Assembly (NCBI GenBank): GCA_027531395.1
Contig: JAPZRO010000007.1
Coordinates: forward strand, 1 to 64,000
Direction of reading: 5' to 3'
Source of the DNA: Porphyrobacter sp.
GTDB taxonomy: Bacteria > Pseudomonadota > Alphaproteobacteria > Sphingomonadales > Sphingomonadaceae
DNA length: 64,000 nt
Made by a program: the position numbers and the translations under genes. Below, in pieces: positions 1 to 8,509 of this stretch (positions are counted from its first letter, which is position 1; each line of letters starts with the position of its first letter). The notes beneath the pieces are model-generated. The model was not told the origin of the DNA. It saw only the letters and a program-made list of their open reading frames with translations, and ran no database searches.

Positions 1-20
1 GTGATTGCGCGCGCGCAGCG

Positions 21-97
21 CTCCCGCCCCGCCCCCCCCCCCGGCCACCATAACTTTGTGTTACTTTGGGGGGCGGGGGGGGGCGGCGGGGCGGGAG
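21..97. repeat. Very GC-rich inverted repeat with an 11-C tract
   Basis: Bases 21-42 and 76-97 are complementary over 22 positions with a single C/C mismatch, around a 33-base loop. The left arm ends in an uninterrupted run of 11 C and the right arm begins with a run of 9 G. It lies 26 bases past the stop codon of the beta-barrel gene on the minus strand, so it could end or protect that transcript. No T-run follows it, so it is not a classical intrinsic terminator. Confidence 0.6.
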
Positions 98-123
98 GTC
101 TGCGCCACCGAAGGTGGCACCAA

Positions 124-1224
124 TCAAAAACGCGTCGAGACCGTCACCGCAGCGCCCGAGCCCGGGGCCGCATCGCCTTCCACCCGCTCGCGCCAGTCGA
201 GCGAGACACGCGCCGGCACCTCACCCAGCGTCACGTCGAGCCGCATCGTCGGGCCGAGATCGACCCGGTGCGCGCCCTCCTGCGCCCCGCCCCATGCGCC
301 CGCGCCGAGGCTGAGGTGCATGGCATCGCCGGTGGCCTTGGCGACCAGATCGACCTCGCGGGTGAGGCTCGCCTGCCCGTCGGCGAACAGCGTCGCGTCC
401 TCGCCGCCGACCCAGCCGGCCTGCGCATAGGCCTCCAGCCGTGCGCCGAGCGGCAGACCCTGCGGAGCCAGCTCGGTCACCGCAAAGGCAGCTGGGCGAG
501 CCTCGGTGCGGAACGCCCCGTCGGTGACGCGCAGCTCGCCGAACAGCCGCACCGGCACGCGCGGCAGCAGGCGGGCCGAAGCGCCCAGCGCCAGCTCGCT
601 CTCCCCGCGCCGCACCAGCGCGCGGTAGGCGCGGGCGTAGAGGCGCGGGTCGCGGGCGTTTTCGGGATCGATGCGATATTGCAGGACCGCGCCCACCTGG
701 CTCGCGCCGTAGATCGGCACGCGTCCCTGCGAGATCGGCGCGGCGTCCGAACCGGCTCGCCAGAAGCCCCAGGCATCCATCGACCAGCGCCCCGCCCGCT
801 GGTCCGCCGCCGCCGGAGCGGGGGACGCCGCGAAGAACGGCGTCGCGTCATCCCCGCCATCGATCATGAACACCGCCGGCACGCGGCCCGCACTGACCGG
901 CGAGCGCAAGGCGGTGCGCCACAGATATTGGTGGGCGAAGGCATATTCAGGGTCCATCCCGACCGCGAGGCCGCTGGCGAGCAAGGCAAAGGGGCCATCG
1001 CTGCGGGCCGGCGCAGAGCGGCGTGAGGGCGTTGCGGAACCGGTCGCGTTCTGCACCGCAACCGTTGCGGGGGAAGCGCCCGGGTCGGCAGCGGCGATGG
1101 GCATGAAGGCCGCAGGGATCAGTCCTTCCGGCGAGCGGAAGGGGCTCTCCCACAGCATTGCCCGTCCGCCGACCCACGCGGCGAGCACCAGCCCGATCAT
1201 CGCCAGCGGCGCGCCGCGCGTCAT
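124..1224 (-). CDS. Putative outer-membrane beta-barrel protein paired with a glycosyltransferase
   Basis: A 366-residue protein with an N-terminal hydrophobic segment (about residues 8-23), a Pro/Ala-rich linker, then alternating amphipathic strands to the C-terminus, ending in Phe as many outer-membrane barrels do. Its ATG overlaps the TGA of the upstream glycosyltransferase (ATGA at 1221-1224), so the two are translationally coupled. The layout resembles the E. coli NfrA/NfrB pair, in which an outer-membrane protein works with an inner-membrane glycosyltransferase to make and export a surface glycan. That role is inference: the protein is much shorter than NfrA and I see no TPR repeats. 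Annotate as a probable exopolysaccharide-associated outer-membrane protein. Confidence 0.6.
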   Translation of the reverse strand: MTRGAPLAMIGLVLAAWVGGRAMLWESPFRSPEGLIPAAFMPIAAADPGASPATVAVQNATGSATPSRRSAPARSDGPFALLASGLAVGMDPEYAFAHQYLWRTALRSPVSAGRVPAVFMIDGGDDATPFFAASPAPAAADQRAGRWSMDAWGFWRAGSDAAPISQGRVPIYGASQVGAVLQYRIDPENARDPRLYARAYRALVRRGESELALGASARLLPRVPVRLFGELRVTDGAFRTEARPAAFAVTELAPQGLPLGARLEAYAQAGWVGGEDATLFADGQASLTREVDLVAKATGDAMHLSLGAGAWGGAQEGAHRVDLGPTMRLDVTLGEVPARVSLDWRERVEGDAAPGSGAAVTVSTRF

Positions 1225-2645
1225 GTTCGCCGGCCCTGCGCGGCAAGGCCCAGCCGCAGCGGGTGGAGATCATGCTCGGTCTTGTCCCACGCCGCGGCGC
1301 GCCCGCCGAGCGTGCGGGCATAGGCGAACACCGCCCGCCGCCCGGCCATGATCGCGATGACATTGGCGAGCGGCAGGCGCAGCACCGCGCGCAGCCCCTC
1401 GGCCATACCATATTCGCGCGCGGCAAAGGCGAAGCGCATCGCCACCCGCCAAGCGAAGGCGACGAGGTTGGCAAGCAGCAGGAACTCCAGCATCGGGGTC
1501 AGCGAAACCGGCTCGCCCACCCCGGTAATGATCGCCAGCCCGCCGAGCGCGGTCAGCAGCACCAGCGCATAGCCGATCAGCAGCACCAACGCGGCGAGCG
1601 GCCCGCGCCGGTCGCGCGCGCGCATCCAGCCTTCCATCATCCCGCCGCTCCAGCCGATCCGGTCCCACCCCTGCAAGGCGATGCCGAGCACCCAGCGGCT
1701 CTTCTGGCGCACCACGTGCTCGAACCGGTTGGGGAAGAAGGCACGGGTCGCCACCAGCCGCCCGTCCTCGCCGCGCACCCGCACCAGCCGGCAGCGTCCG
1801 CCATTGGCGGCGATGCTGAGGCCAAGCTCGTAGTCCTCGGTGAGGGAATCGCTCGCGAAGGGCCGGCCTTCGGGGTGCGCCGCCGCCAGCCGGTCGAGTG
1901 CGCCACGCGCGGCCGCGCAGCCCACCCCCGCGCCCGGCAACCCCGCGCCGAGCCAGTCGCGCACCACCAGCGCCTTGCCATGGGCCTCGGCGAATTCCTC
2001 GCAGTAATGGCTGCCGAGCTGGTTGGCGAACCAGCCGCGATGGCGCTGCACCAGCGGCTCTACCGGCAGCTGGACGAAATCCGCACCGAGCGCGACCGTC
2101 TCGTCGAGCAGGCCGAGCGCCGCGGGATCGACCATGTCCTCGGCATCGTGGAACACCACCATCGCAAAGCGCCGCCCCGAGCGCGCCTCGTCGGTGACCA
2201 GCGCGGCGTAGAGGCGGTTGAGGCAATCGGCCTTGGTGCTCGGCCCGTCGCGGTCGTGGATCACAAGGCGCAAGCGCGGATCGCCCTTCGCCGCCGCGCT
2301 CGCCGCCGCCAGTGTCGCGGGATCGTTGCGGTAGCAGCCGACATAGAGCCGCATCGTCGTTTGCGGCCAGCTCGCCAGCAGGTGGGTGACGGTATCGCCG
2401 ATCACCGCGGCCTCGTGCCAGGCGGGGATGATCACCGCCGCCGGGCCATGCAGCGGCCGGTTCACCAGGGCGGCGCGCTTGCGGAGGGGGGCTTTCGCGC
2501 GGCCCGTCGCACGCAGCCATAGCCACAGCGCGTCCACGGCGAGGTCGTCGGCCGCACCGATCAGGAAGAATATCCCGGCGAACAGCAGCAATTCATGCTG
2601 TAGCAGTGCAAGCCACTGCCACAGGCCAAGGTCTCCAATAGGCAA
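1221..2645 (-). CDS. Membrane-bound processive family 2 glycosyltransferase (NfrB-like)
   Basis: About 474 residues. An N-terminal membrane helix precedes a GT2 domain with the usual order of motifs: an IIPAWHE start of the nucleotide-binding fold, an acidic HDAED metal site, a TEDYE acceptor motif and a QKSRW (QxxRW) motif typical of processive enzymes. Several C-terminal transmembrane segments follow. It probably polymerises a sugar on the cytoplasmic face of the inner membrane and passes it outward through the coupled barrel protein downstream. The open frame extends to a TTG at 2711, but the strongest ribosome binding site (a G-rich GGAGG core at about 2653-2657) sits 7 bases before a TTG at 2645, which is used here. 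The sugar substrate cannot be read from sequence. Confidence 0.8.
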   Translation of the reverse strand: MPIGDLGLWQWLALLQHELLLFAGIFFLIGAADDLAVDALWLWLRATGRAKAPLRKRAALVNRPLHGPAAVIIPAWHEAAVIGDTVTHLLASWPQTTMRLYVGCYRNDPATLAAASAAAKGDPRLRLVIHDRDGPSTKADCLNRLYAALVTDEARSGRRFAMVVFHDAEDMVDPAALGLLDETVALGADFVQLPVEPLVQRHRGWFANQLGSHYCEEFAEAHGKALVVRDWLGAGLPGAGVGCAAARGALDRLAAAHPEGRPFASDSLTEDYELGLSIAANGGRCRLVRVRGEDGRLVATRAFFPNRFEHVVRQKSRWVLGIALQGWDRIGWSGGMMEGWMRARDRRGPLAALVLLIGYALVLLTALGGLAIITGVGEPVSLTPMLEFLLLANLVAFAWRVAMRFAFAAREYGMAEGLRAVLRLPLANVIAIMAGRRAVFAYARTLGGRAAAWDKTEHDLHPLRLGLAAQGRRT

Positions 2646-2766
2646 GGCGACCCCCTCCCCCGTGTAAGCCGCAAGACTATCGCGACCTTGCACAAGATGC
2701 AACGCCCTCAAATATTTTGATAGTTTAGAGAAGGTTTATATCGGGACGGGGTTTGCCGGGAGAGAT

Positions 2767-3204
2767 TTACCAGGTCCCGACATTGGGCATGCTGACCCAG
2801 GGCTCGGCCGGTTCGAGATAGCCTTCCTGCAGCAATTCGACCGAAATTCCGTCGGGCGACTTGACGAAGGCCATGTGCCCGTCGCGCGGCGGGCGGTGGA
2901 TGGTGTGGCCGGCATCCTTGAGGCGCTGGCAGGTCTCGTAGATGTTCTCGACCCGGTAGGCGAGGTGGCCGAAATTGCGCCCGCCGGTGTATTCCTCGCC
3001 CCCGCTGCCGTCTTCGGGCGGCCAGTTGTAGGTGAGTTCGACCTCGGCGACGCCCTCCTGCCCCGGCGCGGCGAGGAAAATGAGCGTGAAGCGCCCCGCC
3101 TCGACATCGAACCGGCGCACTTCCTCCAGTCCGATCAGCTTGAAGAAATCGACCGTCGCCTGCGGATCGGTGACGCGGATCATCGAGTGCAGATATTTCA
3201 CCAT
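2767..3204 (-). CDS. gloA: Lactoylglutathione lyase (glyoxalase I)
   Basis: A 145-residue protein of the vicinal oxygen chelate superfamily, the usual size of a two-module glyoxalase I subunit. It starts with YLHSMIRVTDPQATVDFF, has the internal NFGHLAYRVENIY strand, and ends with the SPDGISVELLQ metal-ligand strand. Visible metal-ligand candidates are the His of LHSM, the Glu of VELTYNW, the His of GHLAY and the Glu of VELLQ. It isomerises the hemithioacetal of methylglyoxal and glutathione to S-lactoylglutathione in the cytoplasm, detoxifying methylglyoxal. It is divergent from the SIMPL gene and appears to be a single-gene unit. Confidence 0.93.
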   Translation of the reverse strand: MVKYLHSMIRVTDPQATVDFFKLIGLEEVRRFDVEAGRFTLIFLAAPGQEGVAEVELTYNWPPEDGSGGEEYTGGRNFGHLAYRVENIYETCQRLKDAGHTIHRPPRDGHMAFVKSPDGISVELLQEGYLEPAEPWVSMPNVGTW

Positions 3205-3281
3205 CGCTCATTCCATTCAAAAACGGTTCATCGACGCTGATGCACAACTCGTCGCACCAACTCTGACAGGGGAACAATGCG

Positions 3282-4034
3282 ATGAGCGGCGATGATGTGC
3301 AACCGGCGAATGGGACCAGCGGTTTCTGGAACGCGCCGACCACCCGGCTGTGGTTCGGCACGGCGGGTATCCTCGCGGTCGGGCTGATCGCGGGCGGATA
3401 TCTGCTCGGCGACGGGTTGCTGCGCGCCAAGGATGCCGAGCGCGCGGTCACCGTGCGCGGCCTCGCCGAGCGCAACGTCACCGCCGATCTGGCGACCTGG
3501 ACGATCTCCTATTCGGCCACCTCCAACAGCCTCGCCGAAGCGCAGGGCAAGGTTCGAGCCGACACGCAGGCGATCGAGGCCTTCTTCAAGGAGCTCGGCT
3601 TTCCCGCCGACGCGCTCCAGCCGACCGGCGCCAATGTGTCGAGCTTCACCAACGAGGGCGTGACCACCTTCACCGTCCGCCAGCGCCTCGCGCTGCGCAC
3701 CACCGATGTCGCCCGCGCGCAGAAGGCCGTGGCGCGGCAGTTCGACCTCGTCGGGCGCGGGGTGTTTCTGGAGGAGGGATCGGGCATGGCCTACACCTTC
3801 ACCAAGCTCAACGACATCAAGCCCGAAATGGTGGCCGAAGCGACCAAGGACGCGCGCGCCGCGGCCGAACAGTTCGCCGAGGATTCGAACTCGGGCGTCG
3901 GCAAGATCAAGGACGCAACGCAGGGCTATTTCGAGATCGAGGCGCGCGACGGCGATGCCGGCGGCTGGGGCATGGCCGACAGCCCCTACAAGAAGGTGCG
4001 CGTGGTCACTACGGTCAGCTTCTCGCTCGACTAG
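3282..4034 (+). CDS. SIMPL-domain (DUF541) protein
   Basis: 250 residues with one N-terminal membrane anchor (about residues 23-43) followed by the SIMPL/DUF541 fold: it opens with VTVRGLAERNVTADLATW, has a conserved central stretch around QPTGANVSSF, and closes with a beta strand VRVVTTVSFSL. Family members are periplasmic or membrane-anchored oligomers of poorly defined function; some have been linked to oxidative stress. The ATG at 3282 follows an AGGGGA ribosome binding site at good spacing. No functional partner is evident nearby. Confidence 0.85.
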   Translation: MSGDDVQPANGTSGFWNAPTTRLWFGTAGILAVGLIAGGYLLGDGLLRAKDAERAVTVRGLAERNVTADLATWTISYSATSNSLAEAQGKVRADTQAIEAFFKELGFPADALQPTGANVSSFTNEGVTTFTVRQRLALRTTDVARAQKAVARQFDLVGRGVFLEEGSGMAYTFTKLNDIKPEMVAEATKDARAAAEQFAEDSNSGVGKIKDATQGYFEIEARDGDAGGWGMADSPYKKVRVVTTVSFSLD

Positions 4035-4144
4035 ACGACAAATCCGCACCATCCGTCGCGCCCGCCGGAGGGTTTGTTGCACCGCAGCGTTCATCGCTGT
4101 AAGCCCGCGCTCCCCGGGGTCGCATCCGGAACCGCCAGCACATC

Positions 4145-4951
4145 ATGCTTCAGAAATTGCGCGATATCTTCAGGCCGAAACCTGCTCCGAAGCTGCCTTC
4201 GGTGCCGGCTGGCACGCGCTATTATGTGGTCGGCGACATTCACGGACGGCTCGATCTCTACGAAGCGATGATCGCCGCGATCGAGGAGGATGACCGGCAG
4301 GCCGGCCCCGCCGACACGCGCATCGTGCTACTCGGCGATCTGGTCGATCGCGGGCCGGACAGCGCCGGGGTGATCGCCCGCACCCGGCGCTGGCAGCAGC
4401 ACGCCAAGGTCAGGGTGCTGGCCGGCAATCACGAGGAGATGTTCCTCGCCGCCTTCGAACGGCCCGAGGCGCTGCGCCACTTCCTCAAGCACGGCGGGCG
4501 CGAGACGGTGCTGAGCTACGGCCTCTCGAAGAAGCAGTTCGCCACGCTCGAACTCGACGAGCTGTTCGCCAAGCTCCCCAAGCTGGTGCCCGAATCCGAG
4601 CGCGAATACATCGCCTCCTTCGAAACCATGGTGCGCGCAGGCGACTATGTCTTCGTCCATGCCGGGATCGATCCCGCCCGCCCGCTTGACGATCAGAAAC
4701 GTTCCGACCTGCTGTGGATCCGCGAGCGCTTCCTCAGCCATCAGGGCCCGCTGGAGAAGGTCGTGGTGCACGGCCACACCATCTTCGACCGCGTGATGGA
4801 TTGCGGCAATCGCATAGGGATTGATACTGGCGCTTTCCGCTCGGGTGTGCTTACAGCGCTCGTGCTCGAGGGCGATCAGCGGCGGATCATCCAGGCCTGT
4901 TCCGAGAACGGTGGCCCGGTCGAGATCTTCCACGGCGACCGGGCGCGCTAA
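4145..4951 (+). CDS. Serine/threonine-type metallophosphatase
   Basis: 268 residues with the calcineurin-like phosphoesterase signatures of the phosphoprotein phosphatase family in order: GDIHG at residues 30-34, GDLVDRG at 64-70 and GNHEE at 94-98, then downstream metal-ligand histidines in FVHAGID and VVHGHTI. These residues bind the dinuclear metal centre that hydrolyses phosphomonoesters. Bacterial relatives (PrpA/PrpB-like, ApaH-like) act on phosphoproteins or dinucleotides; the substrate here is unknown. It lies 54 bases upstream of ugd in the same direction, so a shared transcript is possible. Confidence 0.85.
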   Translation: MLQKLRDIFRPKPAPKLPSVPAGTRYYVVGDIHGRLDLYEAMIAAIEEDDRQAGPADTRIVLLGDLVDRGPDSAGVIARTRRWQQHAKVRVLAGNHEEMFLAAFERPEALRHFLKHGGRETVLSYGLSKKQFATLELDELFAKLPKLVPESEREYIASFETMVRAGDYVFVHAGIDPARPLDDQKRSDLLWIRERFLSHQGPLEKVVVHGHTIFDRVMDCGNRIGIDTGAFRSGVLTALVLEGDQRRIIQACSENGGPVEIFHGDRAR

Positions 4952-5005
4952 TCCCCCCCGGACGGCGGGGCACTTTTCCGACGTTACGCGTAAGGGCAGG
5001 TATCC

Positions 5006-6316
5006 ATGAAGATTGCGATGGTGGGTTCGGGCTATGTCGGGCTCGTGTCGGGGGCGTGCTTTGCCGATTTCGGGCATGACGTGGTCTGCATCGACAAGGA
5101 TCAGAGCAAGATCGATCGCCTGCATCAGGGCATCATGCCGATCTACGAACCGGGCCTCGATGCGCTGGTCGAAAGCAATGTGAAGGCCGGCCGCCTCAGC
5201 TTCACCACCTCGCTGGCCGAGGGCATCAAGGGCGCGGACGCGATCTTCATCGCGGTCGGCACGCCGAGCCGCCGGGGCGATGGCCATGCCGACCTGACGT
5301 TTGTCTACGAAGTCGCACGAGAGGTGGGCGAAAGCCTGGCCAATGACGCGGTGGTGGTGACCAAGTCGACCGTGCCGGTCGGCACCGGCGACGAGGTCGA
5401 GCGGATCATCCGCGAGACCGGGACCGCGCACCGCTTCTCGGTCGTCTCCAACCCCGAATTCCTGCGCGAAGGCGCGGCGATCGGCGATTTCAAGCGCCCC
5501 GACCGCATCGTCATCGGCGCCGAGGACGAATTCGGCCGCGAGGTGATGCGCGAGGTCTATCGCCCGCTGTTTCTCAATGAATCGCCGATCCTGTTCACCT
5601 CGCGCCGCACCAGCGAGCTGATCAAGTATGCCGCCAACGCCTTCCTCGCGACCAAGATCACCTTCATCAACGAGATGGCGGACCTGTGCGAGAAGGTCGG
5701 CGCGAACGTGCAGGATGTCTCCCGCGGGATCGGGATGGACAACCGCATCGGCTCCAAGTTCCTCCACGCCGGCCCGGGCTATGGCGGCAGCTGCTTCCCC
5801 AAGGACACGCTGGCCCTGCTCAAGACCGCCGAGGACTATGACAGCCCGACGCGGATCGTCGAGGCGGTGGTCAAGGTCAACGACAGCCGCAAGCGGGCGA
5901 TGGGCCGCAAGGTGGTCGATGCGCTGGGCGGCGCGGAAGCGGCGCGCGGCAAGAAGGCCGCGTTGCTCGGCCTGACCTTCAAGCCCAACACCGACGACAT
6001 GCGCGACAGCCCCGCCATCGCCGTGGCGCAGACGCTGATGGATGCGGGCGTTGCCGTGGCCGCCTATGATCCCGAAGGCATGGAACAGGCCCGCCCGCTG
6101 CTGCCGCAGGTGACCATGTGCGACAGCGCCTACGAGGCGATCGAGGGCGCCGACGTGGTGGTGATCGTGACCGAATGGGACGCCTTCCGCGCGCTTGATC
6201 TCAAGCGCGTGAAGGACCTCGCCAACGCCCCGGTGATGGTCGACCTGCGCAATGTCTACAAGCCCGAAGACATGCGCGCGGCGGGCTTCACCTATGTGAG
6301 TGTGGGTAGAGCGTAA
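5006..6316 (+). CDS. ugd: UDP-glucose 6-dehydrogenase
   Basis: 436 residues, the normal size for this family. An N-terminal Rossmann fold carries GSGYVG near residue 7, followed by the conserved acidic VCIDKD. The central helical domain contains the KYAANAFLATKITFINE motif, and the catalytic cysteine sits in GYGGSCFPKDT (Cys263). The C-terminal UDP-binding domain has GLTFKPNTDDMRDSP. The enzyme oxidises UDP-glucose to UDP-glucuronate with two NAD+, supplying a precursor for acidic exopolysaccharides, lipopolysaccharide or glycosphingolipids. UDP-glucuronate is the donor for the sphingolipid headgroup in sphingomonads, a likely but unproven use. Confidence 0.96.
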   Translation: MKIAMVGSGYVGLVSGACFADFGHDVVCIDKDQSKIDRLHQGIMPIYEPGLDALVESNVKAGRLSFTTSLAEGIKGADAIFIAVGTPSRRGDGHADLTFVYEVAREVGESLANDAVVVTKSTVPVGTGDEVERIIRETGTAHRFSVVSNPEFLREGAAIGDFKRPDRIVIGAEDEFGREVMREVYRPLFLNESPILFTSRRTSELIKYAANAFLATKITFINEMADLCEKVGANVQDVSRGIGMDNRIGSKFLHAGPGYGGSCFPKDTLALLKTAEDYDSPTRIVEAVVKVNDSRKRAMGRKVVDALGGAEAARGKKAALLGLTFKPNTDDMRDSPAIAVAQTLMDAGVAVAAYDPEGMEQARPLLPQVTMCDSAYEAIEGADVVVIVTEWDAFRALDLKRVKDLANAPVMVDLRNVYKPEDMRAAGFTYVSVGRA

Positions 6317-6324
6317 TCCGTTTG

Positions 6325-6346
6325 CGTGCCCGCCTGCGCGGGCACG
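6325..6346. terminator. Stem-loop after ugd
   Basis: A perfect 9-bp stem (6325-6333 with 6338-6346) around a four-base loop lies 9 bases after the ugd stop. It is followed by mixed sequence rather than a T-run, so it may be a transcript-stabilising hairpin rather than a true terminator. It sits between convergent genes. Confidence 0.4.
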
Positions 6347-6430
6347 TCCTCGGTGCTGTTCCTCCGCTACGCTCCGGGCACCTGCGGCTCGCGCGCGTGC
6401 GCTCGCGGTCGCTGGCGCGACCGATGCGTT

Positions 6431-7219
6431 TCAGATGCCGAACCAGTGGCGGCGGTTGGCGGGGTTCGCCAGTCGCCATGCCAGCATCGCCAGCACCAGC
6501 ACGCCGCCTGCCATCGCAGCCCAGCCGATGGGCGCGAATTGCTGTCCGCCGCGCGCGTAGATCGCCAGCAAGGCCCAGCAGAACACCAGCCCGTAAAGCG
6601 GCGCGCCCCGCACCCGCGCCGTCGCAACGGCTGCGATACTCGCACCTATTGCGATCATGATCGCCGCCACCTCGGGTGCCGGAGCGCCACCGCCCACGCC
6701 GTAATACTTGAGGCTCGCGGAGATGTTGACGATGCTCGCGGCGGTCAGCCACGCCGCGAGCGCGCTGAACACCGGCGCGACCAACCAGCGCTCGGCCCGC
6801 GACAGCGCGGGGGCGGCCACCAGCGCGCGCAGCACGACCAGCAGCCCGCCGAGCGAGGTCAGGATAATAACCGCCGAGATCGCGGTGAGGTTGGCGAACT
6901 GGGTATAGGTCGCCCACACACCCTGTGCCGCCAGCGCGATCGCGGCGGGCAAAGCGATGGCATCGAGGAGAGCATTGCTCCGCTGGCCCGGCAGCGCCTG
7001 CCACAGCGCGAACAGCGCCGATCCGGTGAACAGCAACGCCCAGATCGCGAAGGCCCATCCCGCCGGGGTCACGAGTGTCCGGACCGAATCCGAGCGGCTG
7101 CCGATCGGTTCGCCGAAGCCGAGTTGCGGCAAGAAGGTCGCGCCGATCTGCACCACGACGGCAAGGATAAGGGCAAGCCGCTGGACCAGAGGGCGTTCGA
7201 GCGAAGGGGTGTCATCCAT
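6431..7219 (-). CDS. Multi-pass membrane protein, TspO/MBR-like
   Basis: 262 residues and strongly hydrophobic, with roughly eight to ten predicted transmembrane segments. The N-terminal part contains LVTPAGWAFAIWALLF, which resembles the aromatic-rich P-x-x-W-x-F-x-x-W signature of TspO/MBR tryptophan-rich sensory proteins, but the protein is about 1.7 times as long as a classical TspO. The function is unknown. The ATG at 7219 was preferred over an in-frame TTG at 7258 because it directly precedes the conserved hydrophobic region and has an AGG-type site upstream. It is transcribed convergently with ugd. Confidence 0.6.
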   Translation of the reverse strand: MDDTPSLERPLVQRLALILAVVVQIGATFLPQLGFGEPIGSRSDSVRTLVTPAGWAFAIWALLFTGSALFALWQALPGQRSNALLDAIALPAAIALAAQGVWATYTQFANLTAISAVIILTSLGGLLVVLRALVAAPALSRAERWLVAPVFSALAAWLTAASIVNISASLKYYGVGGGAPAPEVAAIMIAIGASIAAVATARVRGAPLYGLVFCWALLAIYARGGQQFAPIGWAAMAGGVLVLAMLAWRLANPANRRHWFGI

Positions 7220-7309
7220 ATGCGCCGAACCTGTGGGATGCTTTGCCGGTTTCCGCAAGATCGTGTGGGCAGAGGCCCTCAGGTAGCGCAGCGGTAGGGC
7301 AACAAAAAC

Positions 7310-7727
7310 ATCAGGGGGCCATCATAAGCCGGGTTCTGTCTCCGCGGGCGGTATCCCTTGCGGGACGGGCCTGCGGTGGCAGCCATTCATCTGGGCCGGC
7401 GATTGCTCGACGGCTCTAGCAGCCAACCCGGGTCTCTCGGCGCGAAACACGCCTGCCTCTCTTGCGAAAGGCGCGAGACCCCTATTCGGCCTTGCTCCGG
7501 GTGGGGTTTGCCATGCGGTGACTGTTGCCAGCCCCCCGGTGCGCTCTTGCCGCACCCTTTCACCCTTGCCTGTGCCGTTTGACCGGCCATCGGCGGTTTG
7601 CTCTCTGTGGCACTTTCCCTTGCGTCCCCGAAAGGACGCCGGCGGGCGTTACCCGCCACCCTTGTTTCGTGGAGCCCGGACTTTCCTCGCGACCCGAAGG
7701 TCACGCGGCTGCCTCAGGCCCCCTGAC
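7310..7727 (-). ncRNA. rnpB: RNase P RNA, bacterial type A
   Basis: About 418 nt on the minus strand. The 5' conserved block GAGGAAAGTCCGGGCTCC is present (complement at 7671-7688), as is the AGTGCCACAGAGA core motif (complement near 7600-7612) and the 3' end AACCCGGCTTATGATGG. The two ends pair through CAGGGGGCC and GGCCCCCTG, forming helix P1, which sets the boundaries to within a few bases. It is the catalytic RNA that removes 5' leaders from pre-tRNAs. Open frames over this region are not genes. Confidence 0.96.
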
Positions 7728-7760
7728 GGGGCGGGATATAGGCGTCACGCCGCTGAAATA

Positions 7761-8498
7761 CTAGCGCGTCCGCCCCTGATCGCGGTCGAGCAGCAATTGC
7801 CACAGGATCGCCGCGATCTCGCCGTCGACCACGCCGGTGATGTGTTCGGGCCGCCAGCGCCGCTCGAAGGCCTCCACCGCCTTCCTCTGATCGGTGATGT
7901 CGTAGCCGAAGCGCTCGAGCGCGAGGAAGAACGCGCCCTCGTTGTGGAACGGATCGCCCGCGGCAAGGGACTGCGGGCGCGGCAGACACAGACGGTATTC
8001 GGCCAGCCGCTCCCACGGGAACAGCTCGCCCGGATCGATCTTGCGCATCGGCGCGACATCGGAATGGCCGACCACATTGGCGCGCGGAATGTCGTAGTCC
8101 TTCACGATCCGCGCCAGCAGCGGGATGAGCGCGTCGATCTGCGCTTCGGCAAAGCCGCGATAGCCCCCGTTTTCGGGCGCATGGCCGGGATGATCGAGCT
8201 CGATCCCGATGCTCGCCGAGTTCACGTCCGGAATCCCGCGCCAGTAGCTCGCGCCGGCGTGCCAGGCGCGGCGGTCCTCGGGCACCAGCCGGATCACTTC
8301 GCCCTGTTCGGTGATGCAGTAATGCGCGCTGACCGAGGCGGCCGGATCGCACATCCGCTCCAGCGCGGTCTCGACCGGCTTCATCTCGGTATAGTGCAGC
8401 ACCACCATGCTGATCGGCAGGGTGCGCTCATTGTGGTTGGGCGAGAGCACCTCGCGGTGCACCAATTCGTCGCGGCTGTCGTCTGCACCCCCCGGCAT
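7761..8498 (-). CDS. N-acetylmuramoyl-L-alanine amidase (Amidase_2/AmpD-AmiD type)
   Basis: 245 residues with the zinc amidase fold: a first ligand His35 in MVVLHYTE, the RRAWHAGASYWRG loop, SIGIELDHPG, and VVGHSDVAPMRKIDPGE with the second ligand His and the catalytic Lys/Asp region. A C-terminal helical part (about residues 175-240) resembles the peptidoglycan-binding extension of AmiD. It cleaves the amide between N-acetylmuramic acid and L-alanine in peptidoglycan or its turnover products. No clear signal peptide is visible, so a cytoplasmic recycling role (AmpD-like) is plausible. The start at 8498 could be a little further downstream. chpT ends 11 bases upstream, suggesting co-transcription. 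Confidence 0.88.
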   Translation of the reverse strand: MPGGADDSRDELVHREVLSPNHNERTLPISMVVLHYTEMKPVETALERMCDPAASVSAHYCITEQGEVIRLVPEDRRAWHAGASYWRGIPDVNSASIGIELDHPGHAPENGGYRGFAEAQIDALIPLLARIVKDYDIPRANVVGHSDVAPMRKIDPGELFPWERLAEYRLCLPRPQSLAAGDPFHNEGAFFLALERFGYDITDQRKAVEAFERRWRPEHITGVVDGEIAAILWQLLLDRDQGRTR

Positions 8499-8509
8499 CG
8501 ACCCAGCCC

